64,000 bases of DNA. Source: Corylus avellana (Eukaryota; Streptophyta; Magnoliopsida; Fagales; Betulaceae). The stretch spans positions 23,343,780-23,407,779 of the forward strand of contig NC_081545.1 in the NCBI RefSeq assembly GCF_901000735.1. Reading direction: 5' to 3'. This document shows positions 34,448 to 46,741 of this stretch, one piece after another. How positions within the stretch are numbered: position 1 is the first letter of the stretch; every line of letters begins with the position of its first letter. The notes under the pieces are model-generated. The model did not search any database, was not told the DNA's origin, and saw only the letters and a list, made by a program, of their open reading frames with translations. A program made the translations under genes and the position numbers.

Positions 34448-37400
34448 AGTGGCAAAATATGTAATTGGAGATTATTCTCTTGTAACCTCGTAGGCACATA
34501 ACTAATTCATCCAGCTCTTGCCTGCTGCTTCAGTTATCATAGAAGGAAAAAGATTAAAGTATGCATAACCTTTTCCCCTTAATGCTATTATTCTCCTTTT
34601 CATGCTGAATGCTTGACATATAGAAAAGAGCCAATTTGTTGGGTCATTCGCTTTGTATGCTTCATTGTCTTTGAAAATCAGCAGTTCCTTCAAGCTTAAT
34701 GCATACTGTAGAGGTACTTTAAGTTGTTACTTTTCCTTGTCACTTACCTTTTCCGGTATTACCATGGATCACAAGTATTTATCCTATTGTTATAGCTACA
34801 GTTTAAGGTTTGGTCATCATTGCATGAAAAATAATGAACATTTTCCAAGGAGGAGTTAAATTGTAAAGCTGATATTGATGGAGGAGTTGCTGTTGAATCC
34901 CAATGACAAAGCAATTCTTATGAAGTGAAATCTTGATATCTATGTCTATCTATATATTGATCTATACCCGCATATCTATCTGCATGCATACACTAAAGAA
35001 AAAAATTAATGTAACAAGTAAAAGAAAATTAGAAAACACCTGCTTGTAGGTAATTGTTAAATTCAGTCCTCTATTAGTACTAATTAAGAAAAAAAAAAAA
35101 AAAAAAGAAGCAGTTCTCTGTTACTAGAAAATTATGCGATGATCCTTTCACCTGAAAGTTTCTAGCTGACATATTATGCTTGTAGAATTGATGTTATTTG
35201 ACTTGCTCAAAAAGTTATGAACATTGCTATAACTCTGCTAACACATCATGTGAAAAGGTGAAAATGCCCTAGTCAGAACGATACTCATCTTTCATTGTTG
35301 GTACTATTTTTTCATTGGCAGGGATTATTCATAAACAATACTTAGCGCTATGTTAGTTTTTTGTTAAAATCATAAATTGTTTGTTTTGATATATTTTTTC
35401 AGGTTGATATTCTAAGCATGCAAGCATCCCTAGGTTTTACTTGCCTGATCATTCATATGTTGCAAACCTTTCCTTTGTTTTTCTTACAATTATATCTTTT
35501 CTTCGCCTAAAAAGGTGGCATTCTAATAATCATGGTCTGTCCTATACTTATCTAGTAGTTTCCAAGAATGCTGCATATCAATGTTACAAGTTCCATTTTC
35601 AAAGTTCTGAATATTCATGAAGTATTAGGTGTTGAAAGTATTTAAGAAATATCATGTCATGGGTAAGGTAGGAGTGGACACAGCTTCTTGTAGAAGTATC
35701 AACGTGACATACTTTTCACCTAACCATGGATCTGACTGAACTAAAATGGGCGCTACGCTGATTTTGTTAATGCTTCAGTCTCATGTTTTCAAACTGAAGT
35801 TACCAATCAACCGTATGACAAATTGCTAGGAACATCATTTAGTCAATAATATGGTGATTTTAAAACTTGAGAAGATAAAAGGGATGGATATTGTTACATG
35901 GTAAACTTGGACACCTGATTCCTTTACATTTTCTACCATTTTTTTTTTTCATTGGGCTTATATACCCTTTGGTTTTCTTCACGTTGTCCTGTGGTAGCTT
36001 TGTGGCCTTTGTGGTTTTTAAACGCTTATGTGAAGTTGTAAGTAGGAAAATTAACTACCAGTGTGTGTTTACTCATTTTGCTTATTATTCTTTCTGTTAA
36101 AAGAGAAAAAATGAAAATGATGACCTTTGTTGGGCTGTCTCAATGTATTATATGAAACTTCCCCAAAAGTACCAGTTTATACTTTTTCAATTTCCTACAC
36201 TACCTTCACCATTTTTTGAAAAATAAACAAGTCTTACCAAAAGGCATGACACTAATAATATAAAGAACATTTAGGAAGATCACTATATTTTTACTTTTTC
36301 ATTGATAATCTTGTCATTTCAGACAATATAATCTAATCGAGATGCAGGAAGCATTGTTTTGTTGTCCTTTGTCATGTTAGTGTAAGTAGCTATGTTGAAT
36401 GAATTGTACAACATTTTTTTTCTTGTAAGTAATCAAAATAAATCATACAACTCTTATTATAGGATCCTTATTTTGCATGGACTGCTGGGAAATCTTTTGA
36501 AACTTTTGGCTTTTTTCTCATTCTTATGTGGTGGTGAAATGCCATTTATTCTAATCCTGATTAAGAAGTATTTCAAAATTTCAAATTGAGAGGATGCTGG
36601 TACAAAAAAATTGATGATCTTAGTTACCCCTCCAACATCCTTGTTCTTTTCAGAAGGGAGAAATTGCACTTTTTCCTGCTGGTCGTCTGTAAGGCTATGT
36701 ACCCAGCATGGATTCCTTGGCTGAGTAATTGATATATCTTTGATTTGTTTTATGAATCAATCTGCTCACTAATGCATTGTATCTTATATTAGTTTTGTTA
36801 CTTATCAAAAAAAACTTTTATTAGTTTTGTGATGTTTTCTTAGAATTCATGAATTAGTTTTTCTTCATGGTTAAGTCAAATCAGAGCTTTAATTCCACAA
36901 ACTTCTATGAAATTAGCTTCCTTTCCACAGGGCCTAAAATCCTTGTTTGCAATGATTATGTTGATGGACCTGCCATTTCCTGATTATATTCAAGTCTTAA
37001 GTGTTTTGGATGGCGTAAGTTAAAAATCATCAAGACTTTGGATTCTTGTGTTTTCTCAGATTTCTGACCAATGGAGGTTGCATAGAGGTAAATTGGCAAG
37101 CAATCAAGAATGTATTTGTTTCGCAGCATGGGTTTATGGCATATGGGCCATATGGGTGGTGCTGTTGGTTGTTGAGGTATGAAAGTAGATTTAAGGTATG
37201 AAGATATGAAGATATTTTATGATATCTGGATTACTTATCAAAAAAGGTATGAAGATATTGTGCTTACGGTTTTAAATATGGGTATTGGTCTCACCAGTTG
37301 GGTTGTGCCATTGCGCTTTTATTGAATTTCAATTACTTATTAAAAAAAAAAAGAGAAAAAAGTAGCAGTAGTGGTGTACATCATGGTGGTTCTGATGTAG

Positions 37401-40400
37401 AATTAGCGGCAATGGTGACATGGCATAGGTGAGGCAGTGGTTTTATTGTTTGGTGTGTCCAGACGTAGAGTTGGTTATGGAGAACCGCCATGTGACATGT
37501 TGGTGATGATATCTTTTAAGTGGTAGCATTGTTGCTGGTGATTGCAATTGCATGTCACACAACATGATTGATCTACTACTTATGTCTAGGGTCATATAAT
37601 ACTGTTTATTAAGAAAAAACATCCCAATTTTTAGGAAAAAAAATATAAAATCAGTCCATGTGGTTTCATCCATTTGCAATAAGCTCCCTAGAGTTTAGAA
37701 AGTGACTTAGAACTCCCTGTGGTAAGCAAAAATGGCATCAAGCTCCTTGCTTCCAACTTTTGTTGAAAACTTTGATAGAATCTGTTAATGTGTTATGTGT
37801 CTCCCCACAATACAAAATAAAAATTAATTAATTAATTAATTAAATGGGGTGGTTGGGCCACCCCTCTGACTGGCCTGAAAATTATAAAATTTATGGCTGG
37901 AAATTAGGAGGAGTTACCCTCTGGCTGTTGCTTTCCATCAGCATAGCATTTTGCCCCTATAACCTCACGGATGCCTGGGTCTATAGGTCAGACACTACTT
38001 ATGTTCCAGATGATCTTGGAACCACTACTATCCCCAGTCAATTGCCAGGTTGAGTTCTCATGAAATGTTGCTGTTGCTATCTGATTAGTGTCTCTACTGC
38101 AAAGATAACAACTAGCTACACAATGCGTGGAGGCCTCCCTTTACCCATAAGCATCTGTGAGGTTGATATCTCAGGTTCATTTGAATTCACTGTTACATCA
38201 AGCATGTCCTGATATCATTTTAAATTGTAATTAGTCTTATAGACCTAGATACCCTCCTGGAAAACCATGGAAAACTTTTGTATATTCAACATAAAAACCC
38301 TCTCTGCAATATGCATGGTTTTTTTCATTTTCAAGTCAGTAGATGTATAATACATCCTTATTAACTGATGCACTAACAAGTTTTAAGTTTACATGTATGT
38401 ATGTGTATGTGAATGATCTTATTGTTTACTTATGCAGTGTTTAGTCTGACTTCCTCACACGGGAGTTGTGAGATAAAATGTCCAGGCAGCTACATGAGCT
38501 CTTGAGTCAGAAGACATAATGTGGTTCTAAGGTCAGGACTAATTCGTTTTATGAAACATATTATGAGGATTAGTAACTAAGAATCAGGATTGGTTTGCAA
38601 AACATTTGCTGAAATTGTTCTAAAAGAGAGAAGGGATATTATGCCCCATATCACCATGAATTTTTTGTACAGCCGCAGGCTTTGGAAGATGGTTCTTGAT
38701 TAGAATAAACTATGTTGGTTTAATTCTTGAAACTGCAGTTGTTATGGCTTGAATAAATAGCATTAGATCATTAAAAGCTCTCTTCCCTGCCCCTCTTTCA
38801 ACTGCTTTAAGCCCCCTGATGTTAGAGTTGGAAAAACTGTAATCATGAGATAAGTTTTTGACAGTTGCATTTGATTGTGTTCAACTTTGTTAATAAATGT
38901 CTCCAGAAAATTTGTGGATTATTGGTTGCAGGGACCGCATATTGACAAGCCTAGCAAGGAAATATAGGTAGCTATATTGTTTGTCAACATGCTGATGCAT
39001 GCATTGCATAAATGCATAATTCTAGTCTATTGAAAATGGATTTCTAGAATTGAACAGATTTTCATAGCCACAATGTGAGACTCATTTCCATCGATGATCC
39101 CACGGGAGTATTTCTAATTCTCATAGTTTTTTTATTATTATTATTTTTATAATGTCGTTGTTTATGTAGTGACGCTGGGTTGGTTGCGGTTATTATTATT
39201 TTATTGACTTTTTAAATTCGATTATTGATAAGATTGTGTATATAAACAAAATTCCCTCATCACACTTTGCCATTTTTACTTTTTAGTCGTTCCCAGCTAG
39301 GCAGTCTACGCATTTTGATATTCTAATATCCCCAGCTGACGTATTAAATGGTGGCACTTTTCTTATTAAACTAATTACTTTTGAGGCGTGACAAGAAACT
39401 AAAAACAAATATGTTATTCCTTTGGTGCATGCCAAGAAATTAAAAAACAAATATATTTATTCTCCATATGTTTTTTAAACAAATATGTTTATTCTTCAAA
39501 ATCCTCATTTGTAGTTAATGAGAGTCCCTGTCACCCAATTTTAGGATGTAGTGCAGCAAAAGTTGTGTGGCCCATTTTGCCGACTCTGTTTCCACTTTCT
39601 CAAAGCTTTTAACAACAAACAACCGACACATCTGCATGGTCCAACCCATGGAAAACTGATCATATGTCAAGTTTTAAGTCGTGTCGAAGTATAAGTATAA
39701 GATTATATAAGTTAATTATAATTCGTTCTAATTAATAAAACGGAACAGACCTATTAATCATAATTCGTTAATTTCCGTGTGTGTAAAAAATTATTAACTC
39801 TAATGGAAAATATAAAGCTTACCATTTAAGCATCACATGGCAAGGTGTTTAAACATTCAACCAGCCGACAGGGCCACTGATGGCTGCTCTTTGAGAATTT
39901 GATGCATGCCATATTTCAGAGAGTAGGTGGGGATCCTGCTCTCATCTGAGTCATTTAACTTGAGCAATCAACATCAGGTCACCGTCAAGCCACCTAGGCC
40001 GATCGTGGCAACCGCTATATTTGATGCTCTCAAAATTTGTACCATACATCACGCTCTCAAAGAATGATTTTAACAGTTGGGCTTTGTATTCATTCAATTC
40101 CATTTCCGTGAACGATATCTTGGCGGATTTAGACTTTGGTGTTCTTTAGCTTGGATAGAAAATGACCCACAAACAAATAGAAGAAGGAATCAGGCAGAAA
40201 AATTCTCTTGCACTTTCTTTCTTTCTTTCTTTCTTGTTCCCTATCAAAAAGACAAGACCAGCGATGTTTTGACAACCTCAAAAGCGATTTGCATTATGTG
40301 GGATTTCAAGACGTTTACGAAACCTACATCTAAAACACTGCTAAAGAAAACAAACCACATGAAAATGTCATCACATTGTTAATTAATATTTCATTTATAC

Positions 40401-40670
40401 AACTACAAGTCTACAAACCTCCATATACCATGAGCTTTTGTAATCGAAAAGTTTCCTAATGGAAAATTTTCAATTACAAGAAGTGTTACACACACTCTCA
40501 AGTGCTCATTTTTAGACAAGAGAATGAACGCTTTGAAGTAAGTAGAGTATACATAGCATTTCTCTTCGATTAAAACCTTATTTCAAGCAACCCTTTGACA
40601 TATGTATGTATATATATAAATAAAATTACCAAGAAATAGCAAGTAGGATTGATTGAACTTCATCTTCTAC
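34448..40670. other. Long intergenic stretch, no gene recognised
   Basis: AT-rich, with A-runs and T-runs (35090-35106, 37340-37360) and an (ATTA) run at 37822-37840. A MITE-like phrase about rising and falling 'CTCCCTGTGG' units lies at 37660-37760. T/C tracts occur at 40214-40235. ORFs here are under 110 codons and lack motifs. Parts just after 34447 may be 3' UTR or UTR introns of the PPR gene. Confidence 0.35.
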
Positions 40671-40941
40671 TTATTTCTTTTCCTCTTTCTTTTCTTCCTT
40701 CTTCTCCTCCTTCTTCTCTTCCTTCTTCTCTTCTTTCTTCTCCTCTTTCTTTTCTTCCTTCTTCTCTTCCTTCTTCTCTTCTTTGGCAGGCCCAACTGAA
40801 ATTATGTCCACTTTCCCTACTTTCTTCAACTTCTTCACTATCGCCACTGTATCCATTTGTCCTATCACTGTTAACTTCTGGTCCTTCAGATCTGCCGCAA
40901 TTGAATCAACCCCTGTTGATCAAACAATCAATAATCATTTC

Positions 40942-40976
<35 letters not shown>

Positions 40977-41395
40977 GAGAGAAAGATGTACAAAAACCAC
41001 ATTAGATTCAATATTTCTTTTTCCAGCTAGTGAACCCAGATATATTCTTCTTCGTTTGTCTTTTAAAAAGAAAAATGAAGATTATACCACCAAAAGAAAT
41101 GAATTTTCGTGAGAATTTTGAGTATAGTGTAACAAAAGATATGAGAAATTAAAATACCAATAATATCAGCCGCAGCTTCTATGGCTTTCTGCTTTGTTTT
41201 CTCATCGGTCATGGTCAGGACCTTCAACACCACCTTCTGCTACAAATAAACCCAAAGAGAAAGAAGTTGATCAGAAAAGTAATTAAAGAGGATTAACATT
41301 AAATAATATCATTACATGTAACAAAGCACGTAAATCGGAGGCCAAAAGCATTATATTTATGGAGAAGGGAAGATGAAAAGCAGAACCTGAGCCAT
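40671..41395 (-). CDS. HMA-fold protein without CxxC, KKEE-tailed (HIPP-like)
   Basis: Three exons on the minus strand: 41395-41387 (ATG GCT CAG only), 41236-41158 and 40912-40671, joining to 109 residues. The N-terminal 70 residues form a heavy-metal-associated ferredoxin-like fold: [20 protein letters not shown], then [16 protein letters not shown] and [16 protein letters not shown]. The canonical M-x-C-x-x-C metal site is replaced by TMTDEKTKQ, so metal binding is doubtful. The last about 35 residues are KKEE repeats, coded by a GAA/GAG/AAG purine tract. There is no CaaX end. Plants have many such HMA proteins; relatives are linked to pathogen response and protein binding, which I cannot show here. 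The exon 2 acceptor is TAGCAG, so one extra Gln is possible. Confidence 0.82.
40942..40970. repeat. (TTA)n microsatellite in HIPP-like intron 2
   Basis: About ten TTA units inside intron 2, close to the exon 3 acceptor. Confidence 0.9.
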
Positions 41396-42155
41396 TTGGA
41401 GAGGAAAAGAAGAGCCAGAAGGGTAGCCAAATTTCAAAAGGAAAAGGTGTGAGGTTGTGAGTTTTGGTATGGGTTGTTTTTGTTAAGTCCCAAAGTCACG
41501 ATCAACCAGATGGGATACCTTTAGTACAAATCTGGCCTCAAGCTACTATTTTTTGGTACCAAATCTGACAGATGTTTCACATAGTGGTGTATTGTATTTT
41601 ATACCATCAAAATTCCTAAGCTTTTCCCCCTACCCACCCCCTCCCCCCTTTGTATAGCATAGGGAAAAAAAAAAAAAAAAAAAAATCAGGACAAAAAGTT
41701 GATCCCACCTTGAATAGTCAATTGTATGTCATATTCTCAACAAAATCAACATTAGATTAGCAATTCCAAGAGATCAAACATCTATATTTTTATATTAGGG
41801 ATCTCACTCGTTTAATTTAATAAATTAGATTATAATTGATCAATAAAATCTTATACATATGTCTCAATACGACTTAAATTCAAATCTGACATAAAATTAA
41901 CAAATTAAAGTTAAAAAATTTATCTCATTTAGTTATATTGATCAAATTATAATAAAACGAATCTTAGACGCGCGCACATAAACTTTCCCACTAAAAGTAA
42001 GTTAATAAAAAATTGTATGATATGTAAATGAAGTGTGGGGAATGATGAAGCCTTTCACATCAAATATAAATTAAGATGATTACTAGTGACGTATGAAACC
42101 CAAACAATTATAATATAATCTGCATAAGACATTCAAAGCAATTTTTAATCAATTG
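41396..42155. other. Upstream region of HIPP-like gene
   Basis: Probably holds the promoter and 5' UTR for the minus-strand gene. It has a C-rich patch (41628-41648) and an A-run (41666-41685), and is AT-rich beyond. No other gene. Confidence 0.35.
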
Positions 42156-43056
42156 ATTAGCTATAATCACGGAGATAAAATGAGATAGGTGACACAATTA
42201 TCTTTAAATTATTATTTTTACAATATAGACTCCACACAAATTTAATAAAAAATTTATTCATTCACTATAAAAATGATTAAAAAATAAATAAATTCTACAA
42301 TTTCTCAAATAAAATTAGATGGTTAAAACATCGATCCCTCCTTTTCCTGCTCTTTACAGTTCGTACGTATTCCTTCCCGTGTACACACACAACGATGAGT
42401 TGGCCGGCTTTTTGAATGGCTAAGAACAAAAAAGCGGTGGACGTGTAGGCCAAGCCATCCATTGCAAAGGGCGGCTTTTTGTTTGTTTTTTCAAGGTTCT
42501 CTTCATTCAAAAAGTTGCCGAAGGGACGACTTTCTTCCTCTTAATAATACAAAATAATTAAAAGCCATGGCAACGTTTTGAATGAATTGGACCGCCATCA
42601 TGGTCAGACCCCTTTTACGGATGGATATGCTACGTGGGAAATTTGACCATAACTTAACAAATCCGGATCAAAATCACATTAAAAAGACAGAAATTTTTTT
42701 TTTTTCCATATTTTGCTTTTTTAAAATATATTAACTTAGTAAAATACAATGAATTCAAAAGATTGAAGATAATTTAAAATGGGTAAATATTGAAATGAGG
42801 GAATCATAATTCCTTAATTAAAAATAATGATTACGAATCTTTACATGAAATTTACTTGGAAAATATAGATAATTCTTTTTTACACCCCTAGCCCAAGTGA
42901 GAGAGTTATGAACCTTAAAGCCTTAGAGGTGTTATCTTACTTAATAAGAAGTTCAAAACGCTTATATAAACCACTATAATAATTGTCATGACTCATGAGA
43001 TTCTTAAGGGGTAACTCATCTTAAGGAGTAAATCAATCGGTTGGAGACTACGCCTC
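42156..43056. repeat. Duplicated segment A, copy 1
   Basis: Colinear with 44849-45750 in direct orientation at about 98-99% over the first 450 bp, by eye, and slightly lower beyond. It includes a 71-codon ORF (42510-42295, -) that is identical in both copies but has no recognised motif. It ends within a SINE head at the point where copy 2 carries a gypsy insertion. Confidence 0.88.
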
Positions 43057-43125
43057 ATTAAGCAGAGGTCATGAATTTGAATCATTCTCCCCCCCCCCCC
43101 CCTCCTTCTCTTTGTGTAGACATGT
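43019..43125 (+). mobile_element. tRNA-derived SINE
   Basis: AAATCAATCGGTTGGAGACTACGCCTCATTAAGCAGAGGTCATGAATTTGAATC forms the tRNA-like head with A and B boxes. A C-run and TTGTGTAGACATGTTAAAA follow, as in the SINE at 13694-13815. In the duplicate locus the same SINE is cut at about base 38 by the gypsy element. Confidence 0.6.
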
Positions 43126-44340
43126 TAAAATAATTTGCAGAACCATAAAGTCGTAACAAAATAAGTATGTCATAACAAAACTTAATGAGCCTAGTGGTCC
43201 CTTCATTCTTTTCTTTTCTTTTCGTGGTCTATGCCTTGAGGCACTTATTAAAACATGACATAACATAACATAGATATAGCAAAAGTAAAGATATGTTAGG
43301 GGCAGACCTAGGTGAAGGCTTGGGGTTGTCCTCCCCCCGCCCCCCCTCCCCCTTAAACTGTTAGTTAATTTGGGAAAAACTTTTAACAACACAGAGGAAG
43401 AGGAAGAGGAAGATTAATGGCATAATACGTACAAATTTGAAATAAAACGTAAATTTTCTTACTATCTTAATTGTATTAATATGACCTTGCATACAATTGT
43501 ACCCCGTATGTGAAAAGTTGTGCGGTGCAATTTTTGAGAGTATGGCAACACTTGTGACCCCAAATATGTCCGGACTAGCCAGTCAATTATAAGGTGCACT
43601 CAGCATGCAACTTAATGATACTCACACATTCACGTAATTGTAATATCAGTGTGGTGCATTCTATCCTAACCTCGGTACCGCGCTATTAATTTTTCCTTGA
43701 GCCAAATAAATACTTAAAATAAGGTTTCACCTCAACAAATGCATGTCCTTTACTTCTTGATACTCTCTTTAATTATAATATAGTTTGAGTGAATACTTTC
43801 TTTATTTGGAAAGTTTCTAAAATAGAAACTATCCTAATTTGGCAACTTTCTTAATTTGGAAATTATCTTAAAATGGAAACTTTCCTGATTTTTTTTCCAA
43901 ACTTTGTTTCATGGTTGAGCAGGATTGGGATATCCAGCAATTGTGAGAGAGATCATAATTGCTGCTTATGATTTAGTTTTTCTTCTAAAAATCTCAAAAT
44001 ATTTTTATGGGGACTTGGGTCAAAATTAAAAATGGTCCATTTAGATCTCATCCTAAATAGGTTAACCATCCAAGGCTCACAATTCACTAAATGGGCTTAA
44101 ACTAGTATACCACACTTAGCCAACTTGGCCCAATTTGCCCAAAACACATTAAAAACTTATCACTTAATAAAATTCGGATTAGACACCATCCCAATCATGT
44201 TATGGTATTGATTATAAATGTGTTTAGAGGTGTTCGCAAGTGAGTTTGGGGTCGGCTCGTATATGCTCGGCTCGTGCTCAACTCGATTATTAAATGAGAC
44301 ACTTCATGAACACAAATTCTGGCTCGAATATTAAATGAGC
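43126..44340. other. Intergenic, no gene
   Basis: A second C-rich patch (43328-43352), AT-rich DNA, and a GGCTCGTATATGCTCGGCTCG-type degenerate repeat at 44245-44340 like that at 51150-51290. No coding evidence. Confidence 0.35.
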
Positions 44341-44748
44341 TTGGAAGTGATTTGGGCTATTGAAAGTGGAAGTGTTTGAAGGGGTTGAAAGAAGGTTATA
44401 AATTGAAATCATAAGATTTTAAATTAAAATCCCATTGACCTATATGTCGCGTGTCATGAATTAAACCATTAAATTTTGTATATCATTAGAGATTAAATTA
44501 TGACATGAATTAGACCATTATTAAATTATGTAATTCATTTGTTCTTATTGTCTCCTTTAAGAGGCTTTGATTAAGCTTTTACTAAGCTATCTAGGCCCAA
44601 AATCAGTGGCCTTCATGTCTAAGCCCAACACTTTGGGCCAACTCGTATACTAAGCCTACGTACCCAAAGCTTGAATTTGAAAATGTATGTATATGCTCAA
44701 AAGTCCTGTTTTTGGCTGTTGTGAGGGCGAACTGTGAACCCGCTTTTA
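44341..44748. repeat. Duplicated segment X, copy 1
   Basis: 408 bp matching 53791-54198 base for base in length, with about 16 substitutions by eye (about 4%). It ends exactly at the N gap. Confidence 0.88.
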
Positions 44749-44848
44749 NNNNNNNNNNNNNNNNNNNNNNNNNNNNNNNNNNNNNNNNNNNNNNNNNNNN
44801 NNNNNNNNNNNNNNNNNNNNNNNNNNNNNNNNNNNNNNNNNNNNNNNN
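44749..44848. other. Assembly gap (100 N) at duplication junction
   Basis: Placeholder gap lying exactly between the end of segment X copy 1 and the start of segment A copy 2. Confidence 0.98.
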
Positions 44849-45750
44849 ATTAGCTATAATCACGGAGATAAAATGAGATAGGTGACACAATTATCTTTAA
44901 ATTATTATTTTTACAATATAGACTCCACACAAATTTAATAAAAAATTTATTCATTCACTATAAAAATGATTAAAAAATAAATAAATTCTACAATTTCTCA
45001 AATAAAATTAGATGGTTAAAACATCGATCCCTCCTTTTCCTGCTCTTTACAGTTCGTACGTATTCCTTCCCGTGTACACACACAACGATGAGTTGGCCGG
45101 CTTTTTGAATGGCTAAGAACAAAAAAGCGGTGGACGTGTAGGCCAAGCCATCCATTGCAAAGGGCGGCTTTTTGTTTGTTTTTTCAAGGTTCTCTTCATT
45201 CAAAAAGTTGCCAAAGGGACGACTTTCTTCCTCTTAATAATACAAAATAATTAAAAGCCATGGCGACGTTTTGAATGAATTGGACCGCCATCATGGTCAG
45301 ACTCCTTTTACGGATGGATTTGCTACGTGGGAAATTTGACCATAACTTAACAAATACGGATCAAAATCACATAAAAAAAAGACCCAAAAAACCCATATTT
45401 TGGATTTTTTACATATATTAACTTAGTAAAATACAATGAATTGAAAAGATTGAAGATAATTTAAAAATGGGTAAATATTGAAATGAGGGAATCATAATTC
45501 CTTAATTAAAAATAATGATTACGAATCTTTACATGAAATTTACTCGGAAAATATAGAGAATTTTTTTTTACACCCCTAGTCCAAGTGAGAGAGTTATTAA
45601 CCTTAAAGCCTTAGAGGTGTAATCTTACTTATTAAGAAGTTCAAAGAGCTTATATAAACCACTATAATAATTGTCATGACTCATGAGATTCTTAAGGGGT
45701 AACTCATGAAGTTCTTAAAGAGTAACTCAATCAATTGGAGATTATGTCTC
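44849..45750. repeat. Duplicated segment A, copy 2
   Basis: Starts at the first base after the gap and follows copy 1 (42156-43056). It ends at GTCTC, the five bases beside the gypsy LTR (copy 1 reads GCCTC). Confidence 0.88.
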
Positions 45751-46186
45751 TATTATGAGAATTCGTAACAGATCGTGTTACTCGTGCTTCGACCGGAAAC
45801 GAAACCGGATCTTGCGCCTTCTTCTTGCATATGGTTACTAATTGAGAGATAGCAAGGATTTTAGAGAGGATCCTTAGCCTCTTTCAAACACTAGGTCTGA
45901 GGAATAAACTTGTCTACCTTTCATTCACCCAACGTGGGGTTTAAATAAGATTACAAAGACAATCCTCATAGGACACTGACTACCAATACTTTCCCTACTA
46001 GGAGATATTTTCCTTTACTACCAAAACTAGGAAAATCTCCCTAAAACAACAACGAAGAATATTACTCCTTATTGGAATTGTAAAGTAATTAATCTAGTTA
46101 CTTGAATGGAGCACAACCTTCCTTATTAAAAACAGAAAACATACTATAATAGACCATTATCCTTATTAGACTCTATGCTTGTAACA
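45751..46186 (-). repeat. 3' LTR of gypsy element
   Basis: 436 bp beginning TATTATGAGAATTCG (TG in the other copy) and ending CTTGTAACA. It lies next to the polypurine tract on its right. Confidence 0.88.
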
Positions 46187-46199
46187 TTCCTCCTCCGTT
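46187..46199 (-). other. Polypurine tract of gypsy element
   Basis: The minus strand reads AACGGAGGAGGAA just before the 3' LTR start. Confidence 0.75.
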
Positions 46200-46736
46200 G
46201 AAAGCGTCTTTGTCCTCAAGGACAAACTCTGGAAAGTGATCCTTCATCCGAGATAAGCTTTCCCAGGTCGCGTCAGTTGGACTACATCCTTGCTAATGGA
46301 TAAGAACTTCTCGGTTGTGAATGTTGCCACGATAATCCAAAACAGCTTGAGGCTGAAACTGTGGATTCTGATCATTATACTCGGGCATAAATGTACTATC
46401 AGAAACATTGGCCCCCACCTTCTGTTTAAGTAAAGACACATGAAAGACAGGGTGTATTTTCGATCCAACTGGCAAATCCAAGCGATAAGCCACTCCACCA
46501 ATACGTTCCAACACTCGGTATGGGCCATAGTATTTGGCTGATAACTTCAAATTTGATCGTTTCTCCAATGAATGTTGTCTATATGGTTGGAGACGAACAT
46601 AAACATAATCTCCCGGTTGAAAATTATGCTCTTGATGCCCGCGATCATAAATTTGTTTCATTCTATTTTGAGCCAGTTGCAACTTAAATTGTACGTCTTT
46701 GATCAATTGATCTCTCTCTAACAAACCGTGTTCCAC
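46187..46736 (-). pseudogene. gypsy integrase C-terminus and chromodomain, with a premature stop
   Basis: Open from 46736 to TAG at 46293. It has the end of integrase with YDRGHQEHNFQPGDYVYVRL, the GPY/F module KYYGPYRVLERIGGVAYRL, and FHVSLLKQK, then the start of a chromodomain (PQAVLDYRG.. EVLIH). The TAG falls where chromodomains have a conserved Trp, so a single G-to-A change is the likely cause. The frame stays open beyond the stop into the LTR (next stop at 46173-46175). Chromodomains direct these elements to heterochromatin. Confidence 0.8.
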
Positions 46737-46741
46737 TGCTT

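Noticed and set aside
37660..37760. Another long inverted-repeat MITE
   Set aside because: Only one arm with the 'CTCCCTGTGG'-like phrases was found and no complementary partner.
40649..40978. Plus-strand Ser/Leu-rich ORF
   Set aside because: Antisense to the KKEE tail and intron of the HIPP-like gene.
42295..42510. 71-codon ORF conserved in both locus copies (also 44988-45203)
   Set aside because: Identity follows from the recent duplication or allelism, and no motif or splice context supports a gene.
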